Shown here piece by piece: positions 51,565 through 59,938 of a DNA stretch of 64,000 bases; within the stretch, counting starts at the first letter, position 1; each line of letters opens with the position of its first letter. The stretch covers positions 87,699 to 151,698 of the forward strand of contig JBBQDN010000003.1 in the NCBI GenBank assembly GCA_038319685.1. Direction: 5' to 3'. Below the pieces are notes generated by a model. That model had not been told where the DNA came from and made no database searches. It was given only the letters and a program-made list of their open reading frames with translations. The stretch comes from UBA6022 sp038319685. GTDB lineage: Bacteria; Patescibacteriota; Saccharimonadia; Saccharimonadales; Saccharimonadaceae. The position numbers and the translations under genes are program-made.

Positions 51565-52902
51565 ATGAGTACGTTATCTTCACAACCCTACAAAGGAACG
51601 CGTGATTACTATCCCGAAGACAAACGGGTGCAAAACTACATCTTCGCAACTTGGAAACGCGTCATGGAACGTCACGGTTACGAAGAATACGGTGCGCCAA
51701 TGCTAGAGCCGCTTGAGGTGTATGCTGCCAAATCTGGTCAAGAGCTTGCCAGCGAGCAAACCTATACGTTTACTGATCGTGGCGGTCGAACCGTAGCAAT
51801 TCGTCCTGAAATGACTCCGAGCATTAGTCGTATGGTCGCAGCTCGTCGTCAAGAAATCGGCTACCCGGCCAGGTTGTACTCGATCGCTAACTTTATGCGC
51901 TACGAACGCCCACAGCGTGGCCGTGAACGCGAATTTTGGCAGCTGAACACCGATATTTTTGGTGCTGAAGGTCCAGTCGCCGAGGCAGAAATCATCGGAC
52001 TTGCGTCGCAGGTGATGAAAGCATTTGGTGCTGATGAAAAAATGTTCCAAATCAAGGTTAATAACCGCAAACTGATTAACTTTATGATGGCGCGGTACCT
52101 TAGCCTCGACGCGATTCAAGCGCAGCTGATGATTAAACTATTTGATCGAAAAAACAAAATTAGTAACGAAGATTTTCGCGACCAAGCAATCGAAATTTTT
52201 GGTCAAGACATGGCACCTGCTGGACTTGGTAAGATTTCAACACTATTAATGGCGAAAAGCATGGCTGATCTACCCGAAGAGATTCGTGAAAGCGTTGCGG
52301 TGAGTGAAGTTCAAGAACTATTTACCTTACTCGAAACTGCCGGTGTGAAAAATGTAATCTTTGACATTACGCTGATGCGCGGCCTCGATTACTATACAGG
52401 AACAGTATTTGAAGTCTATGACACCCATCCTGACAATAACCGTTCACTATTCGGTGGTGGTCGTTACGATGGACTGGTTGGACTATTTGGTGCAGAGCCT
52501 ATTTCTGCAGTTGGTATGGCACCAGGTCTGACAATGACCGAACTATTCCTACAGACACATGACCTGGTTCCGAAACTCACCTCAACAACCGAAGTGGGCA
52601 TTGTCGTCCTCGGTGAAACTCTCAAAGGTGCGCTGAAACTCGCCAGTGATATGCGTGAAGAGGGAATTAATGTTGAAGTTGACATCAGTGGGCGTAAATT
52701 CGATCGTCAGCTAAAAGCGGTGCTAAAAAAGCAAATCCCATTCATCGTATTTGTCGGTGAAGACGAGATAAAGAGCGGCATCTATCCGTTTAAAGATACG
52801 GCATCATCCGAAGAACAAAAACTCAGTTTTGAACGCATCGTTAGCGGTGTTAAAGATCGCCGTCGAACACATTCCGACGATATTGACGATTTGTTTAGCT
52901 AA
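51565..52902 (+). CDS. hisS: Histidyl-tRNA synthetase
   Basis: 445 residues from ATG 51565 (MSTLSSQPYKGTRDYYPED); an upstream TTG extension is unlikely. Class II motif 2 FMRYERPQRGREREFWQLN, the His-specific LMRGLDYYTG (cut by length), motif 3 GGGRYDGL and a C-terminal anticodon-binding domain (VEVDISGRKFDRQLKAVLKK) are all present. A possible GAAAAT box lies 7 bases upstream. The repeat element R4 follows its stop. Confidence 0.96.
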   Translation: MSTLSSQPYKGTRDYYPEDKRVQNYIFATWKRVMERHGYEEYGAPMLEPLEVYAAKSGQELASEQTYTFTDRGGRTVAIRPEMTPSISRMVAARRQEIGYPARLYSIANFMRYERPQRGREREFWQLNTDIFGAEGPVAEAEIIGLASQVMKAFGADEKMFQIKVNNRKLINFMMARYLSLDAIQAQLMIKLFDRKNKISNEDFRDQAIEIFGQDMAPAGLGKISTLLMAKSMADLPEEIRESVAVSEVQELFTLLETAGVKNVIFDITLMRGLDYYTGTVFEVYDTHPDNNRSLFGGGRYDGLVGLFGAEPISAVGMAPGLTMTELFLQTHDLVPKLTSTTEVGIVVLGETLKGALKLASDMREEGINVEVDISGRKFDRQLKAVLKKQIPFIVFVGEDEIKSGIYPFKDTASSEEQKLSFERIVSGVKDRRRTHSDDIDDLFS

Positions 52903-52946
52903 ATAGAATCTATCATTTAATCCGTTTTTTGACTTGTCAAAGGCCA

Positions 52947-53438
52947 AATCCTTACTTTGTACTTCCAAAGTAACAAAGAAGCTTCTTTTTAACCGTAAAA
53001 AGAACCAAAAACTCCTAGGCCCCCTCCTTCGCGCCGGCGGTGCGTCTTGGTTTGTTCTTGGTGGTCTGCGAAACTCGCGCCTGAGGCCTCCTCAGGGCTC
53101 AGACAGTCCTCGCCCATCCATGAACCAACCAAGACCCGACCGACTGGGCTCAGTCACAGCCCTAATCCGGCTCCCCGCTTCCCGTAGCCTGGGGTCTGGG
53201 GTATCTGGACCAGCCCAAGGGGTTGGGCAACAAAAGATTGGAATAATTGGCGAGGACGTGTCATTTTTAAACAATTAAAGAAATATAAAATGACCGATCC
53301 CCTTTAGGGGTCGTTTCGCAGCGACCAATCTTTTGTTACCAAAGCCCTCGGCGATGGGAAGCAACCCCAGCAGTTTTGGTTCTTTTGTAGTCCAAAAGAA
53401 CTTGGTTTTGTTTCTTTGACAAGTCAAAAGAAAGGATT
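52947..53438. repeat. Giant multi-hairpin palindromic repeat, copy R4 (inverted relative to R2)
   Basis: Left end AATCCTTACTTTG/CAAAGTAA, then TTCTTTTT/AAAAAGAA, CCTGAGG/CCTCAGG, a centre, TCATTTTT/AAAATGA (about 53260-53293), GATCCCCT/AGGGGTC and GTTCTTTTG/CAAAAGAAC, closing with CTTTGAC/GTCAAAAG and AAGGATT. The reverse complement of its right half matches the left half of R2 (GGGGTTGCTTCCC, CCAGATACCCCAGACC), so the unit sits in the opposite orientation. It fills the 600-base gap between hisS and tig; a TATACT box for tig follows. Confidence 0.8.
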
Positions 53439-53505
53439 AAAAAAACTTTTACACAACATCCAATCCCTTAAACATTCAATCTCTATCTGTTATACTTGAT
53501 CTATT

Positions 53506-54798
53506 ATGAAAACAATTGTCAAAAACCTATCAGATACCAAAGTTATTCTGACTATCACACTCGGAGTCGAAGAATTAAAAGCAGCCGAGCAAGTGGCACT
53601 TTCTAAACTTGCAAAAGATATCAAAGTAGCCGGTTTCCGCAAAGGTAAAGTTCCTGTGTCGGTCGCGGCCAAAAACCTTGATCCAGCTGCACTTGCTGAA
53701 CAGACACTTGATGATGCGCTATCTAAAGCAGTCGCTGAATCATTTACATCTGAAAACATCCAAGCACTTGAAAGACCATCTGTCGAAGTGAAAAAGTTTG
53801 TTCCAGGACAAACACTTGAATTTACTGCTGAAACAGAAATTATCCCTGCGATCACACTCGGTGATTATAAGAAACTAAAAATCCCTACACAGGAACTTAA
53901 GGTCGCCACGAAAGACGTCGATGAAATCATTGAACGCATGCGTGCAGGATTTGCTGAGAAAAAAGAAGTAACTCGTGCAGCTAAACTTGGTGACGAAACG
54001 GTTATCGATTTTGTTGGTAAAAAAGGCGACGTTGCATTTGATGGCGGCACCGGTACTGATTACGATCTGACACTCGGTAGCAACTCGTTTATCCCTGGAT
54101 TCGAAGACGGCGTTGTTGGCAAAAAACCAGGTGACACATTTGACCTTAAGCTGAAATTCCCGAAGGATTATCACGTAGCTGACCTCAAAGGTGCTGACGT
54201 CGTATTCACCACAACCCTAAAAGCAGTCAAAGAAGTCGTTTTACCAGAAGTTGATGATGCATTCGCAAAAAGTGCCGGCGCTGAAAATATCACCACCGTC
54301 AAAGAACTAAAAGACGACATTACTCGTGAACTAAAATCGCAAAAAGAACGCGAAGCTGTCGACAAGGTCAAAGACAACCTTGTTGCTCAGTTGATTGAAG
54401 TCAGTAAGGTTCCGGTTCCAGAGATTTTACTAAAAGATCAGGAGCAATCCATTGAAAAAGATATGACTCAGAACCTGATGTATCAGGGTATGACGCTCGA
54501 CATGTATCTTGAATCAAAAAATCTGACCAAAGAAATATGGCTTGACACCGAAGTTCGTGATGCAGCGACTAACCGTGTCAAAGCTGGTTTGGTTTTGGCG
54601 GAACTGAGTAAAGTAGAAAAAATCACCGCAACAAACGAAGAGCTCGAAGCGCACGTACAAACGTATAAAAAGCAGTACGGCAAAGACACCGAAGCGTTAA
54701 AGCAATTCGATCAACCCGAAGTTCGTCGTGATATCGCGAACCGTTTACTGACGGAAAAGACCGTTGAACGGCTAGTTGAATTAAATTCAAAAAAGTAG
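53506..54798 (+). CDS. tig: Trigger factor
   Basis: 430 residues: N-terminal ribosome-binding domain with the signature GFRKGKVP (about 43-50), an FKBP-type peptidyl-prolyl isomerase domain (VIDFVGKKG, SNSFIPGFEDGVVGKKPG at about 190-207) and the helical C-terminal chaperone domain. It binds nascent chains at the ribosome exit. A TATACT box at 53491-53496 lies 9 bases before the ATG. As in many bacteria clpP follows nearby. Confidence 0.94.
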   Translation: MKTIVKNLSDTKVILTITLGVEELKAAEQVALSKLAKDIKVAGFRKGKVPVSVAAKNLDPAALAEQTLDDALSKAVAESFTSENIQALERPSVEVKKFVPGQTLEFTAETEIIPAITLGDYKKLKIPTQELKVATKDVDEIIERMRAGFAEKKEVTRAAKLGDETVIDFVGKKGDVAFDGGTGTDYDLTLGSNSFIPGFEDGVVGKKPGDTFDLKLKFPKDYHVADLKGADVVFTTTLKAVKEVVLPEVDDAFAKSAGAENITTVKELKDDITRELKSQKEREAVDKVKDNLVAQLIEVSKVPVPEILLKDQEQSIEKDMTQNLMYQGMTLDMYLESKNLTKEIWLDTEVRDAATNRVKAGLVLAELSKVEKITATNEELEAHVQTYKKQYGKDTEALKQFDQPEVRRDIANRLLTEKTVERLVELNSKK

Positions 54799-54866
54799 TA
54801 CAGTCTAAACACTCCCGGCTCGGAGAAAAAGAGAATTCCCTCACCTCTGATCTTTAAGGAGAAATA

Positions 54867-54998
54867 ATGATCATTCGCCTCTTAAAAGCCGTCACCGTCT
54901 TTGTTGGTGTTTTAGGTCTTGCTGTGATTGTCTATATTTTGGCAGGGTATCATGACTTGCGCTGTGGCGATCCGTGCTGTAGCGGATGTCGCAGCTAG
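54867..54998 (+). CDS. 43-residue membrane protein with Cys-rich tail
   Basis: ATG 54867 has AAGGAG 6 bases upstream. Residues 8-27 form one membrane helix (AVTVFVGVLGLAVIVYILAG), and the tail LRCGDPCCSGCRS has four Cys in a C-x3-CC-x2-C pattern that could bind a metal. The gene is enclosed by the 10-bp inverted repeat CTCCCGGCTC / GAGCCGGGAG (about 54811-54820 and 55032-55041). I do not recognise it. Confidence 0.6.
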   Translation: MIIRLLKAVTVFVGVLGLAVIVYILAGYHDLRCGDPCCSGCRS

Positions 54999-55059
54999 TC
55001 GCAGCTACTAGTTCTGTAAGCTACTCATCCTGAGCCGGGAGAGTATCAAGAAATTGTTA

Positions 55060-55100
55060 TTAGCACTCACTTGCATCGAGTGCTAATTTTTGTGTATAAT
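55060..55100 (+). promoter_or_regulatory. CIRCE (HrcA operator) and clpP promoter
   Basis: TTAGCACTC (55060-55068), nine bases, GAGTGCTAA (55078-55086): an exact CIRCE consensus. A TTGCAT -35 (55071-55076) lies inside the spacer and TATAAT (55095-55100) follows after 18 bases, so HrcA would block RNA polymerase directly. Confidence 0.93.
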
Positions 55101-55106
55101 GAATAT

Positions 55107-55703
55107 ATGAACAAACCAAGCAGCTATTTAGTTCCGACAGTCATCGAAAAATCCGCCGACGGCGAACGGGCTTTTGACATCTATAGTCGACTTTTAAAAG
55201 AGCGAATTATCTTCCTCGGCGAGGCCGTTGATGAACATACGGCGAACATTGTCGTTGCGCAGCTGATTCACCTGGCGTACGACGATCCAAAAAAGGACAT
55301 CAAACTTTACATCAACAGTCCAGGTGGCAGCGTGTATGACGGCATGGCGATCTATGATACCATTCAATTTATTGCTCCAGATGTCCAAACGATCGGTATT
55401 GGTCTGCAAGCGAGCATGGGCGCATTCCTGCTGAGTAGTGGGACAAAAGGCAAGCGTTATGCGCTGCCCAACAGTCGTATTATGATTCACCAACCATCAA
55501 GCGGGACACAGGGCAAGGTAAGTGATCAGGAGATCACTCTCCGTGAACATGTTTATCTTAAAAAGCGCCTCAATGAAATTTTGGCTAAAAATACCGGTCA
55601 AAAACTTGCGACGATTGAAAAAGATGTTGACCGCGACTATTGGATGAGTAGCGAAGAAGCCAAGAAATACGGCCTAATCGACGAAGTTATCAAAAACGCC
55701 TAA
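55107..55703 (+). CDS. clpP: ATP-dependent Clp protease proteolytic subunit
   Basis: 198 residues from ATG 55107 (MNKPSSYLVPTVIEKS), 6 bases after TATAAT, so leaderless; the upstream frame extension lies in the CIRCE operator. The catalytic triad is complete: Ser in GLQASMGAFLLSSG, His in RIMIHQPSSG and Asp in DVDRDYWMS. It forms the tetradecameric protease barrel used by ClpC and ClpX. The shared CIRCE control ties it to clpC at 24827. Confidence 0.97.
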   Translation: MNKPSSYLVPTVIEKSADGERAFDIYSRLLKERIIFLGEAVDEHTANIVVAQLIHLAYDDPKKDIKLYINSPGGSVYDGMAIYDTIQFIAPDVQTIGIGLQASMGAFLLSSGTKGKRYALPNSRIMIHQPSSGTQGKVSDQEITLREHVYLKKRLNEILAKNTGQKLATIEKDVDRDYWMSSEEAKKYGLIDEVIKNA

Positions 55704-55755
55704 ATAATGATGTAAAACTGTACATATTGTCTAAAAATGATATAATATATAGATA

Positions 55756-56394
55756 ATGTCATCACTTATTGAACTACGCCCATTATCATTCGAAAACACA
55801 TCAGCTGCGGAGCAAGTTAATGTCGCACAGCGTGTCCAGAAATTGTTGTGGGAAGATTTTGTACGACTGGAAGGCGTCAACCCTGACGAACTGCGTACGG
55901 CTGTTGATCCTGATAGTGATGTAATGGTTGCCGCTCAGGTCCAGAAGATACGTGTCGCTGGACAAAACAACACAGTCTATACAGGTGTCTATCGAACTGA
56001 TGCTGATAAAACTGAGGCAATGCAAGGAATTACCAAGATTGGGGACTGGCGCCGGGGTGATCAAAAACCTTTTGGACACTCTGCAATCAGTGCGCTTTGG
56101 CATGCGATGGATCCGTTGGCATCACCACAGCGCGGACTTCATGCGTTTGCGATGTCAGATGATTCACGTCATTTAACACTCGAAGCACTAACCGCTTTAC
56201 TGAATGATCCTACTGACATTATTTTGAATCGATACTCACAGCTGCGGGTCGCGGTTGATGAACAAGATACCCTGCTCAGCGAATCTTTACAAAGTCATGG
56301 TGCAAAGGTCATGCGTCGTCGACGAGGTTCGATCGCACTTGCACGGTATGAGCGACCGTATCAACTGCATATCGTTGATCCACGAAAACATTAA
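55756..56394 (+). CDS. Hypothetical protein, possibly GNAT-like
   Basis: 212 residues. A TATAAT box at 55741-55746 lies 9 bases before the ATG. The protein is mixed alpha/beta with a segment VYTGVYRTDADKTEAMQGIT and a C-terminal SLQSHGAKVMRRRRGSIALARY that resembles the last strands of acetyltransferases, but the acetyl-CoA loop (R/Q-x2-G-x-G/A) is not clear. No membrane segment. I would not assign a function. Confidence 0.6.
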   Translation: MSSLIELRPLSFENTSAAEQVNVAQRVQKLLWEDFVRLEGVNPDELRTAVDPDSDVMVAAQVQKIRVAGQNNTVYTGVYRTDADKTEAMQGITKIGDWRRGDQKPFGHSAISALWHAMDPLASPQRGLHAFAMSDDSRHLTLEALTALLNDPTDIILNRYSQLRVAVDEQDTLLSESLQSHGAKVMRRRRGSIALARYERPYQLHIVDPRKH

Positions 56395-56413
56395 ATAACA
56401 TCCTCTTTACCTC

Positions 56414-56577
56414 TTGACTAATTGCATAAAACACTTCACAATGGATATTAAGAAGTAGTGTACTGTGGTTGATTGTGTTCTTTGGTCGGGTGGCACCTCC
56501 AAAGAACCAAACCATGTAAGGGAATCTTCGGCGCCGATTACCCCAACTAAATTAAATCCATGCGAGGAGCAAACTAT
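56414..56577 (+). promoter_or_regulatory. rpoB promoter and structured leader
   Basis: TTGACT (56414-56419) and CACAAT (56437-56442), 17 bases apart, start a leader of about 130 bases. It contains a GTTCTTTGG/CCAAAGAAC hairpin (56477-56507) with a GGT/ACC tip and a GGG-AATC/GATT-CCC hairpin with a GGCGCC loop (about 56519-56544), ahead of GAGGAG. The structures could serve autoregulation; no T run follows, so this is not an intrinsic terminator. Confidence 0.55.
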
Positions 56578-59500
56578 ATGGCAAACCCAACGCCTAGTAA
56601 TGCTAAGCGTGTTTTCTTTACGAAAGAAGATACTGCTTTACCATTACCGAACCTTATCGCGCATCAGAAAGACAGCTGGCGAGAATTCGTCGAAACTGGT
56701 CTGAGCGAGATTTTTGCAGAACTTAACCCAATCGAGGACTATACCGGTCAAAAACTTGAGTTAAGATTTAAGGAATACGCATTCCAAGATCCAAAAACAG
56801 GTGAACAGGATGCCAAAGAAAACAACCTCACATTCGACGCACCACTACATGCGACCGTCGAACTGACAAACAAAGTCACGGGTGAAGTCAAAGAACAAGA
56901 AATCTACCTTGGTGACTACCCTTGGATGACTGATCGTGGAACATTTGTGATTAACGGGACTGAACGTGTCGTCGTGTCGCAGCTTATCCGTAGTGCTGGT
57001 ATTTTCTTTACCGCTGATAAAGTTGTGGGCCGTAGCAACTATGGTGCGAAACTAATTCCAGGCCGCGGTGCATGGTTGGAATTTGAAACAGCCAGCAACG
57101 GAACAATTTATGTCAAAATCGACCGTCGTCGTAAACTCCCGGTCACTACTCTTCTTCGTGCCCTCGGGTACAACAAAACCAGCGAAATCAAAGCTCTCTT
57201 TGCCGATATCGATACTGGTGATGTCAAATACATCGATGCGACACTCGAAAAAGATGCTGCTCGTGGCGCCAACGAAGCATTGATCGAAGTCTACCGCCGC
57301 CTCCGACCAGGTGACCTTGCCACTGTAGACAACGCACGTACAATGATCGAACGTATGTTCTTTGATTTCAAACGATTTGATTACTCACGTGTCGGACGTT
57401 ACAAATTAAACCAACGCCTCGGCCTTGATGTGCCAAACACGACCGAAAACCGTGTGTTTCAAATGGCAGACCTCGTTGCGATTATTCGTGAAATCGTTCG
57501 TTTGAACAACACACAGGACCTTCCTGATGACATCGACGCACTTTCTAACCGCCGTGTGAAATTAGTTGGTGAGCTTGTTGCTCGTCAGTTCCGCGTTGGT
57601 ATGCTTCGTATGCAGCGTAACGCTATGGACCGTATGTCTATGTCTGATATTGAAAACGTCACACCTGGTCAGTTGATTAACGCTCGTCCAGTTGTTGCTG
57701 CTGTTCGTGAATTCTTTGCGAGTTCGCAGCTTTCACAACTTCTTGACGAAACTAACCCACTGGCGGAACTTGCTCACAAACGTCGTCTTTCATCAATGGG
57801 ACCTGGTGGTTTGTCACGCGAACGTGCTGGATTTGATGTTCGTGACGCACACCCAACTCACTACGGACGCCTCTGTTCTGTTGAAACTCCAGAAGGTGCC
57901 AACATTGGGCTTGTTCTTAACCTTGCGACATATGCTCGTGTCAACGAATACGGTTTCATCGAAACTCCTTATCTTAAGGTTGTAAAGGGTAAAGTCACTG
58001 ACGAAGTTGTCTATTTAGACGCTTCACAAGAAGCAGTTGAAGTTATTGCTGATGCTGGTGCTGAACTTACCAAAGAAAACAAATTCGCCGTCGAGCGCGT
58101 CAGTGCTCGTAACGGACCACTTCCTGAACAAGTTGACGCTAGCGAAGTTACCTACATGGACGCCGCTCATAAACAGATCCTTGGTTCAACAGCCAGCCTC
58201 GTGCCATTTGTTGAGAAAAACCGTGTTGACCGTAGTTTGATGGCCGCAAGCATGCAGAAACAAGCAGTTCCACTGCTTAACCCAGAATCTCCTGTAGTTG
58301 GTACTGGTATCGAAGCTGAGCTTGCGAAAAACACCAGCCAATTAGTCGTTGCTGATGGTGACGGTGAAGTTGTTCGTGCTGACGGTGATGAAATTCACGT
58401 TAAGTACAAAGACGGTACTCGTGCCTATGAACTGGTGCACTTTGCGAAAAGCAACGACGACCGTTCGATCAACCAAAAAGTCCGTGTGACTCGTGGCCAA
58501 AAAGTGAAAGCCGGCGATATTCTTATCGAAGGTGCATCTATTGCCGAAGGCGAACTTGCGCTTGGTCGTGACCTAACCGTAGCATTCATGCCATGGGCAG
58601 GCTACAACATGGACGACGCGATCGTTCTATCTGACCGTATTGTCAAAGAAGACGCACTGACGAGTATTAATATCAAAGACTACACAGTTGAAGTTCGTGA
58701 AACAAAGCTTGGTCCAGAAATTGTCACTCGTGACATTCCAAATGTATCTGAAGAATCACTTCGTCACCTCGACGAAAATGGTATTGTTCAGGTTGGTTCT
58801 GAAGTCAAATCTGGAGATGTTCTTGTCGGTAAAATTACACCAAAGGGTGAACAAGAACTCAGTTCCGAAGAACGACTACTCCGTGCGATCTTTGGTGAAA
58901 AAGCCAAAGACGTTCGGGATACCTCACAACGCATGAACAATGCTGGTGGTGGTAAAGTTGTCGGCGTCAAGATTTTCTCTCGCGAGAATGGTCATGAACT
59001 AAAAGCTGGTGTACTGATGCAAATCCAGATCTTTGTTGCGCAGCTTCGTAAAATTAGCGTTGGTGACAAACTTGCTGGACGACACGGTAACAAGGGTGTT
59101 GTTGCAAGGATCCTTCCGATTGAAGATATGCCATTCATGGAAGACGGCACGCCTGTTGATGTCGTTTTGAACCCACTGGGTATTCCATCTCGTATGAACA
59201 TGGGCCAGTTGTTTGAAACTCACCTAGGCATGGCTGCCCGCGCACTTGGTTACAAGGTCGCAACGCCTCCTTTTAACGGTGTTCCAAATGAAACAATTGG
59301 TGACGAGCTTGAACGTGCCGGTTTTGCCCGCGATGGGAAATCACAGCTCTACGATGGCCGTAATGGTGAAGCGTTCGAAGAACGAACCACAGTTGGTGTC
59401 ATGCATATTCTAAAACTTCACCACATGGTGAGTGACAAGATCCACGCCCGTTCAACTGGTCCATACACAATGGTCACCCAGCAACCACTTGGTGGTAAAG

Positions 59501-59937
59501 CCCAAAACGGTGGACAGCGATTCGGAGAGATGGAAGTCTGGGCTCTCGAAGCATATGGTGCTGCAACAACCTTGCAGGAAATGCTGACAATCAAATCTGA
59601 CGATGTCTATGGCCGTGCGAAAGCATACGAGTCAATCATCAAAAACGAACCAATTGTTGGTCCGAAACTTCCTGAATCATTTAACGTCCTCGTCAAAGAA
59701 CTTCAAGGACTTGGCCTTCGTGTCGATCTACTTGACGAATCAGAAGACGCTGTGATCGATGCCGAGCAAGTGATTGCTGCATCTGGTCCCGCCGACAAAA
59801 CTGTTCCTGTTGTCATCGACGACGACGATGATGTCGAAACGATCCTTGATGAAGCTGACGAAGAAATGGATGAACTCGAAGACGGAATTAGTATCCAAGA
59901 CATTGATGAAATAGAAGAAATAAAGGAGGAGGCGTAA
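56578..59937 (+). CDS. rpoB: DNA-directed RNA polymerase subunit beta
   Basis: 1119 residues from ATG 56578 (MANPTPSNAKRVFF) with GAGGAG upstream. The standard order is present: protrusion and lobe, rifampicin-pocket region SSQLSQLLDETNPLAEL..HKRRLSSMGPGG with the usual Asp, His and Ser positions unchanged, and the C-terminal GGKAQNGGQRFGEMEVWAL region. A C-terminal acidic tail of about 50 residues (DDDDDVET..., EEMDELEDG) extends past the typical end. rplJ/rplL are not next to it. The stop is followed directly by the rpoC start (AAGGAGGAGG between). Confidence 0.98.
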   Translation: MANPTPSNAKRVFFTKEDTALPLPNLIAHQKDSWREFVETGLSEIFAELNPIEDYTGQKLELRFKEYAFQDPKTGEQDAKENNLTFDAPLHATVELTNKVTGEVKEQEIYLGDYPWMTDRGTFVINGTERVVVSQLIRSAGIFFTADKVVGRSNYGAKLIPGRGAWLEFETASNGTIYVKIDRRRKLPVTTLLRALGYNKTSEIKALFADIDTGDVKYIDATLEKDAARGANEALIEVYRRLRPGDLATVDNARTMIERMFFDFKRFDYSRVGRYKLNQRLGLDVPNTTENRVFQMADLVAIIREIVRLNNTQDLPDDIDALSNRRVKLVGELVARQFRVGMLRMQRNAMDRMSMSDIENVTPGQLINARPVVAAVREFFASSQLSQLLDETNPLAELAHKRRLSSMGPGGLSRERAGFDVRDAHPTHYGRLCSVETPEGANIGLVLNLATYARVNEYGFIETPYLKVVKGKVTDEVVYLDASQEAVEVIADAGAELTKENKFAVERVSARNGPLPEQVDASEVTYMDAAHKQILGSTASLVPFVEKNRVDRSLMAASMQKQAVPLLNPESPVVGTGIEAELAKNTSQLVVADGDGEVVRADGDEIHVKYKDGTRAYELVHFAKSNDDRSINQKVRVTRGQKVKAGDILIEGASIAEGELALGRDLTVAFMPWAGYNMDDAIVLSDRIVKEDALTSINIKDYTVEVRETKLGPEIVTRDIPNVSEESLRHLDENGIVQVGSEVKSGDVLVGKITPKGEQELSSEERLLRAIFGEKAKDVRDTSQRMNNAGGGKVVGVKIFSRENGHELKAGVLMQIQIFVAQLRKISVGDKLAGRHGNKGVVARILPIEDMPFMEDGTPVDVVLNPLGIPSRMNMGQLFETHLGMAARALGYKVATPPFNGVPNETIGDELERAGFARDGKSQLYDGRNGEAFEERTTVGVMHILKLHHMVSDKIHARSTGPYTMVTQQPLGGKAQNGGQRFGEMEVWALEAYGAATTLQEMLTIKSDDVYGRAKAYESIIKNEPIVGPKLPESFNVLVKELQGLGLRVDLLDESEDAVIDAEQVIAASGPADKTVPVVIDDDDDVETILDEADEEMDELEDGISIQDIDEIEEIKEEA

Positions 59938-59938
59938 T

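Noticed and set aside
56483..56500. T-box-like GGGTGGCACC in the rpoB leader
   Set aside because: No stem I, specifier loop or terminator is present and the gene is not an amino acid gene; the motif is the tip of a simple hairpin.
57700..57890. Rifampicin-resistance substitutions in RpoB
   Set aside because: The Asp, His and Ser positions of the rifampicin pocket look like the sensitive type; only conservative Leu changes were seen.
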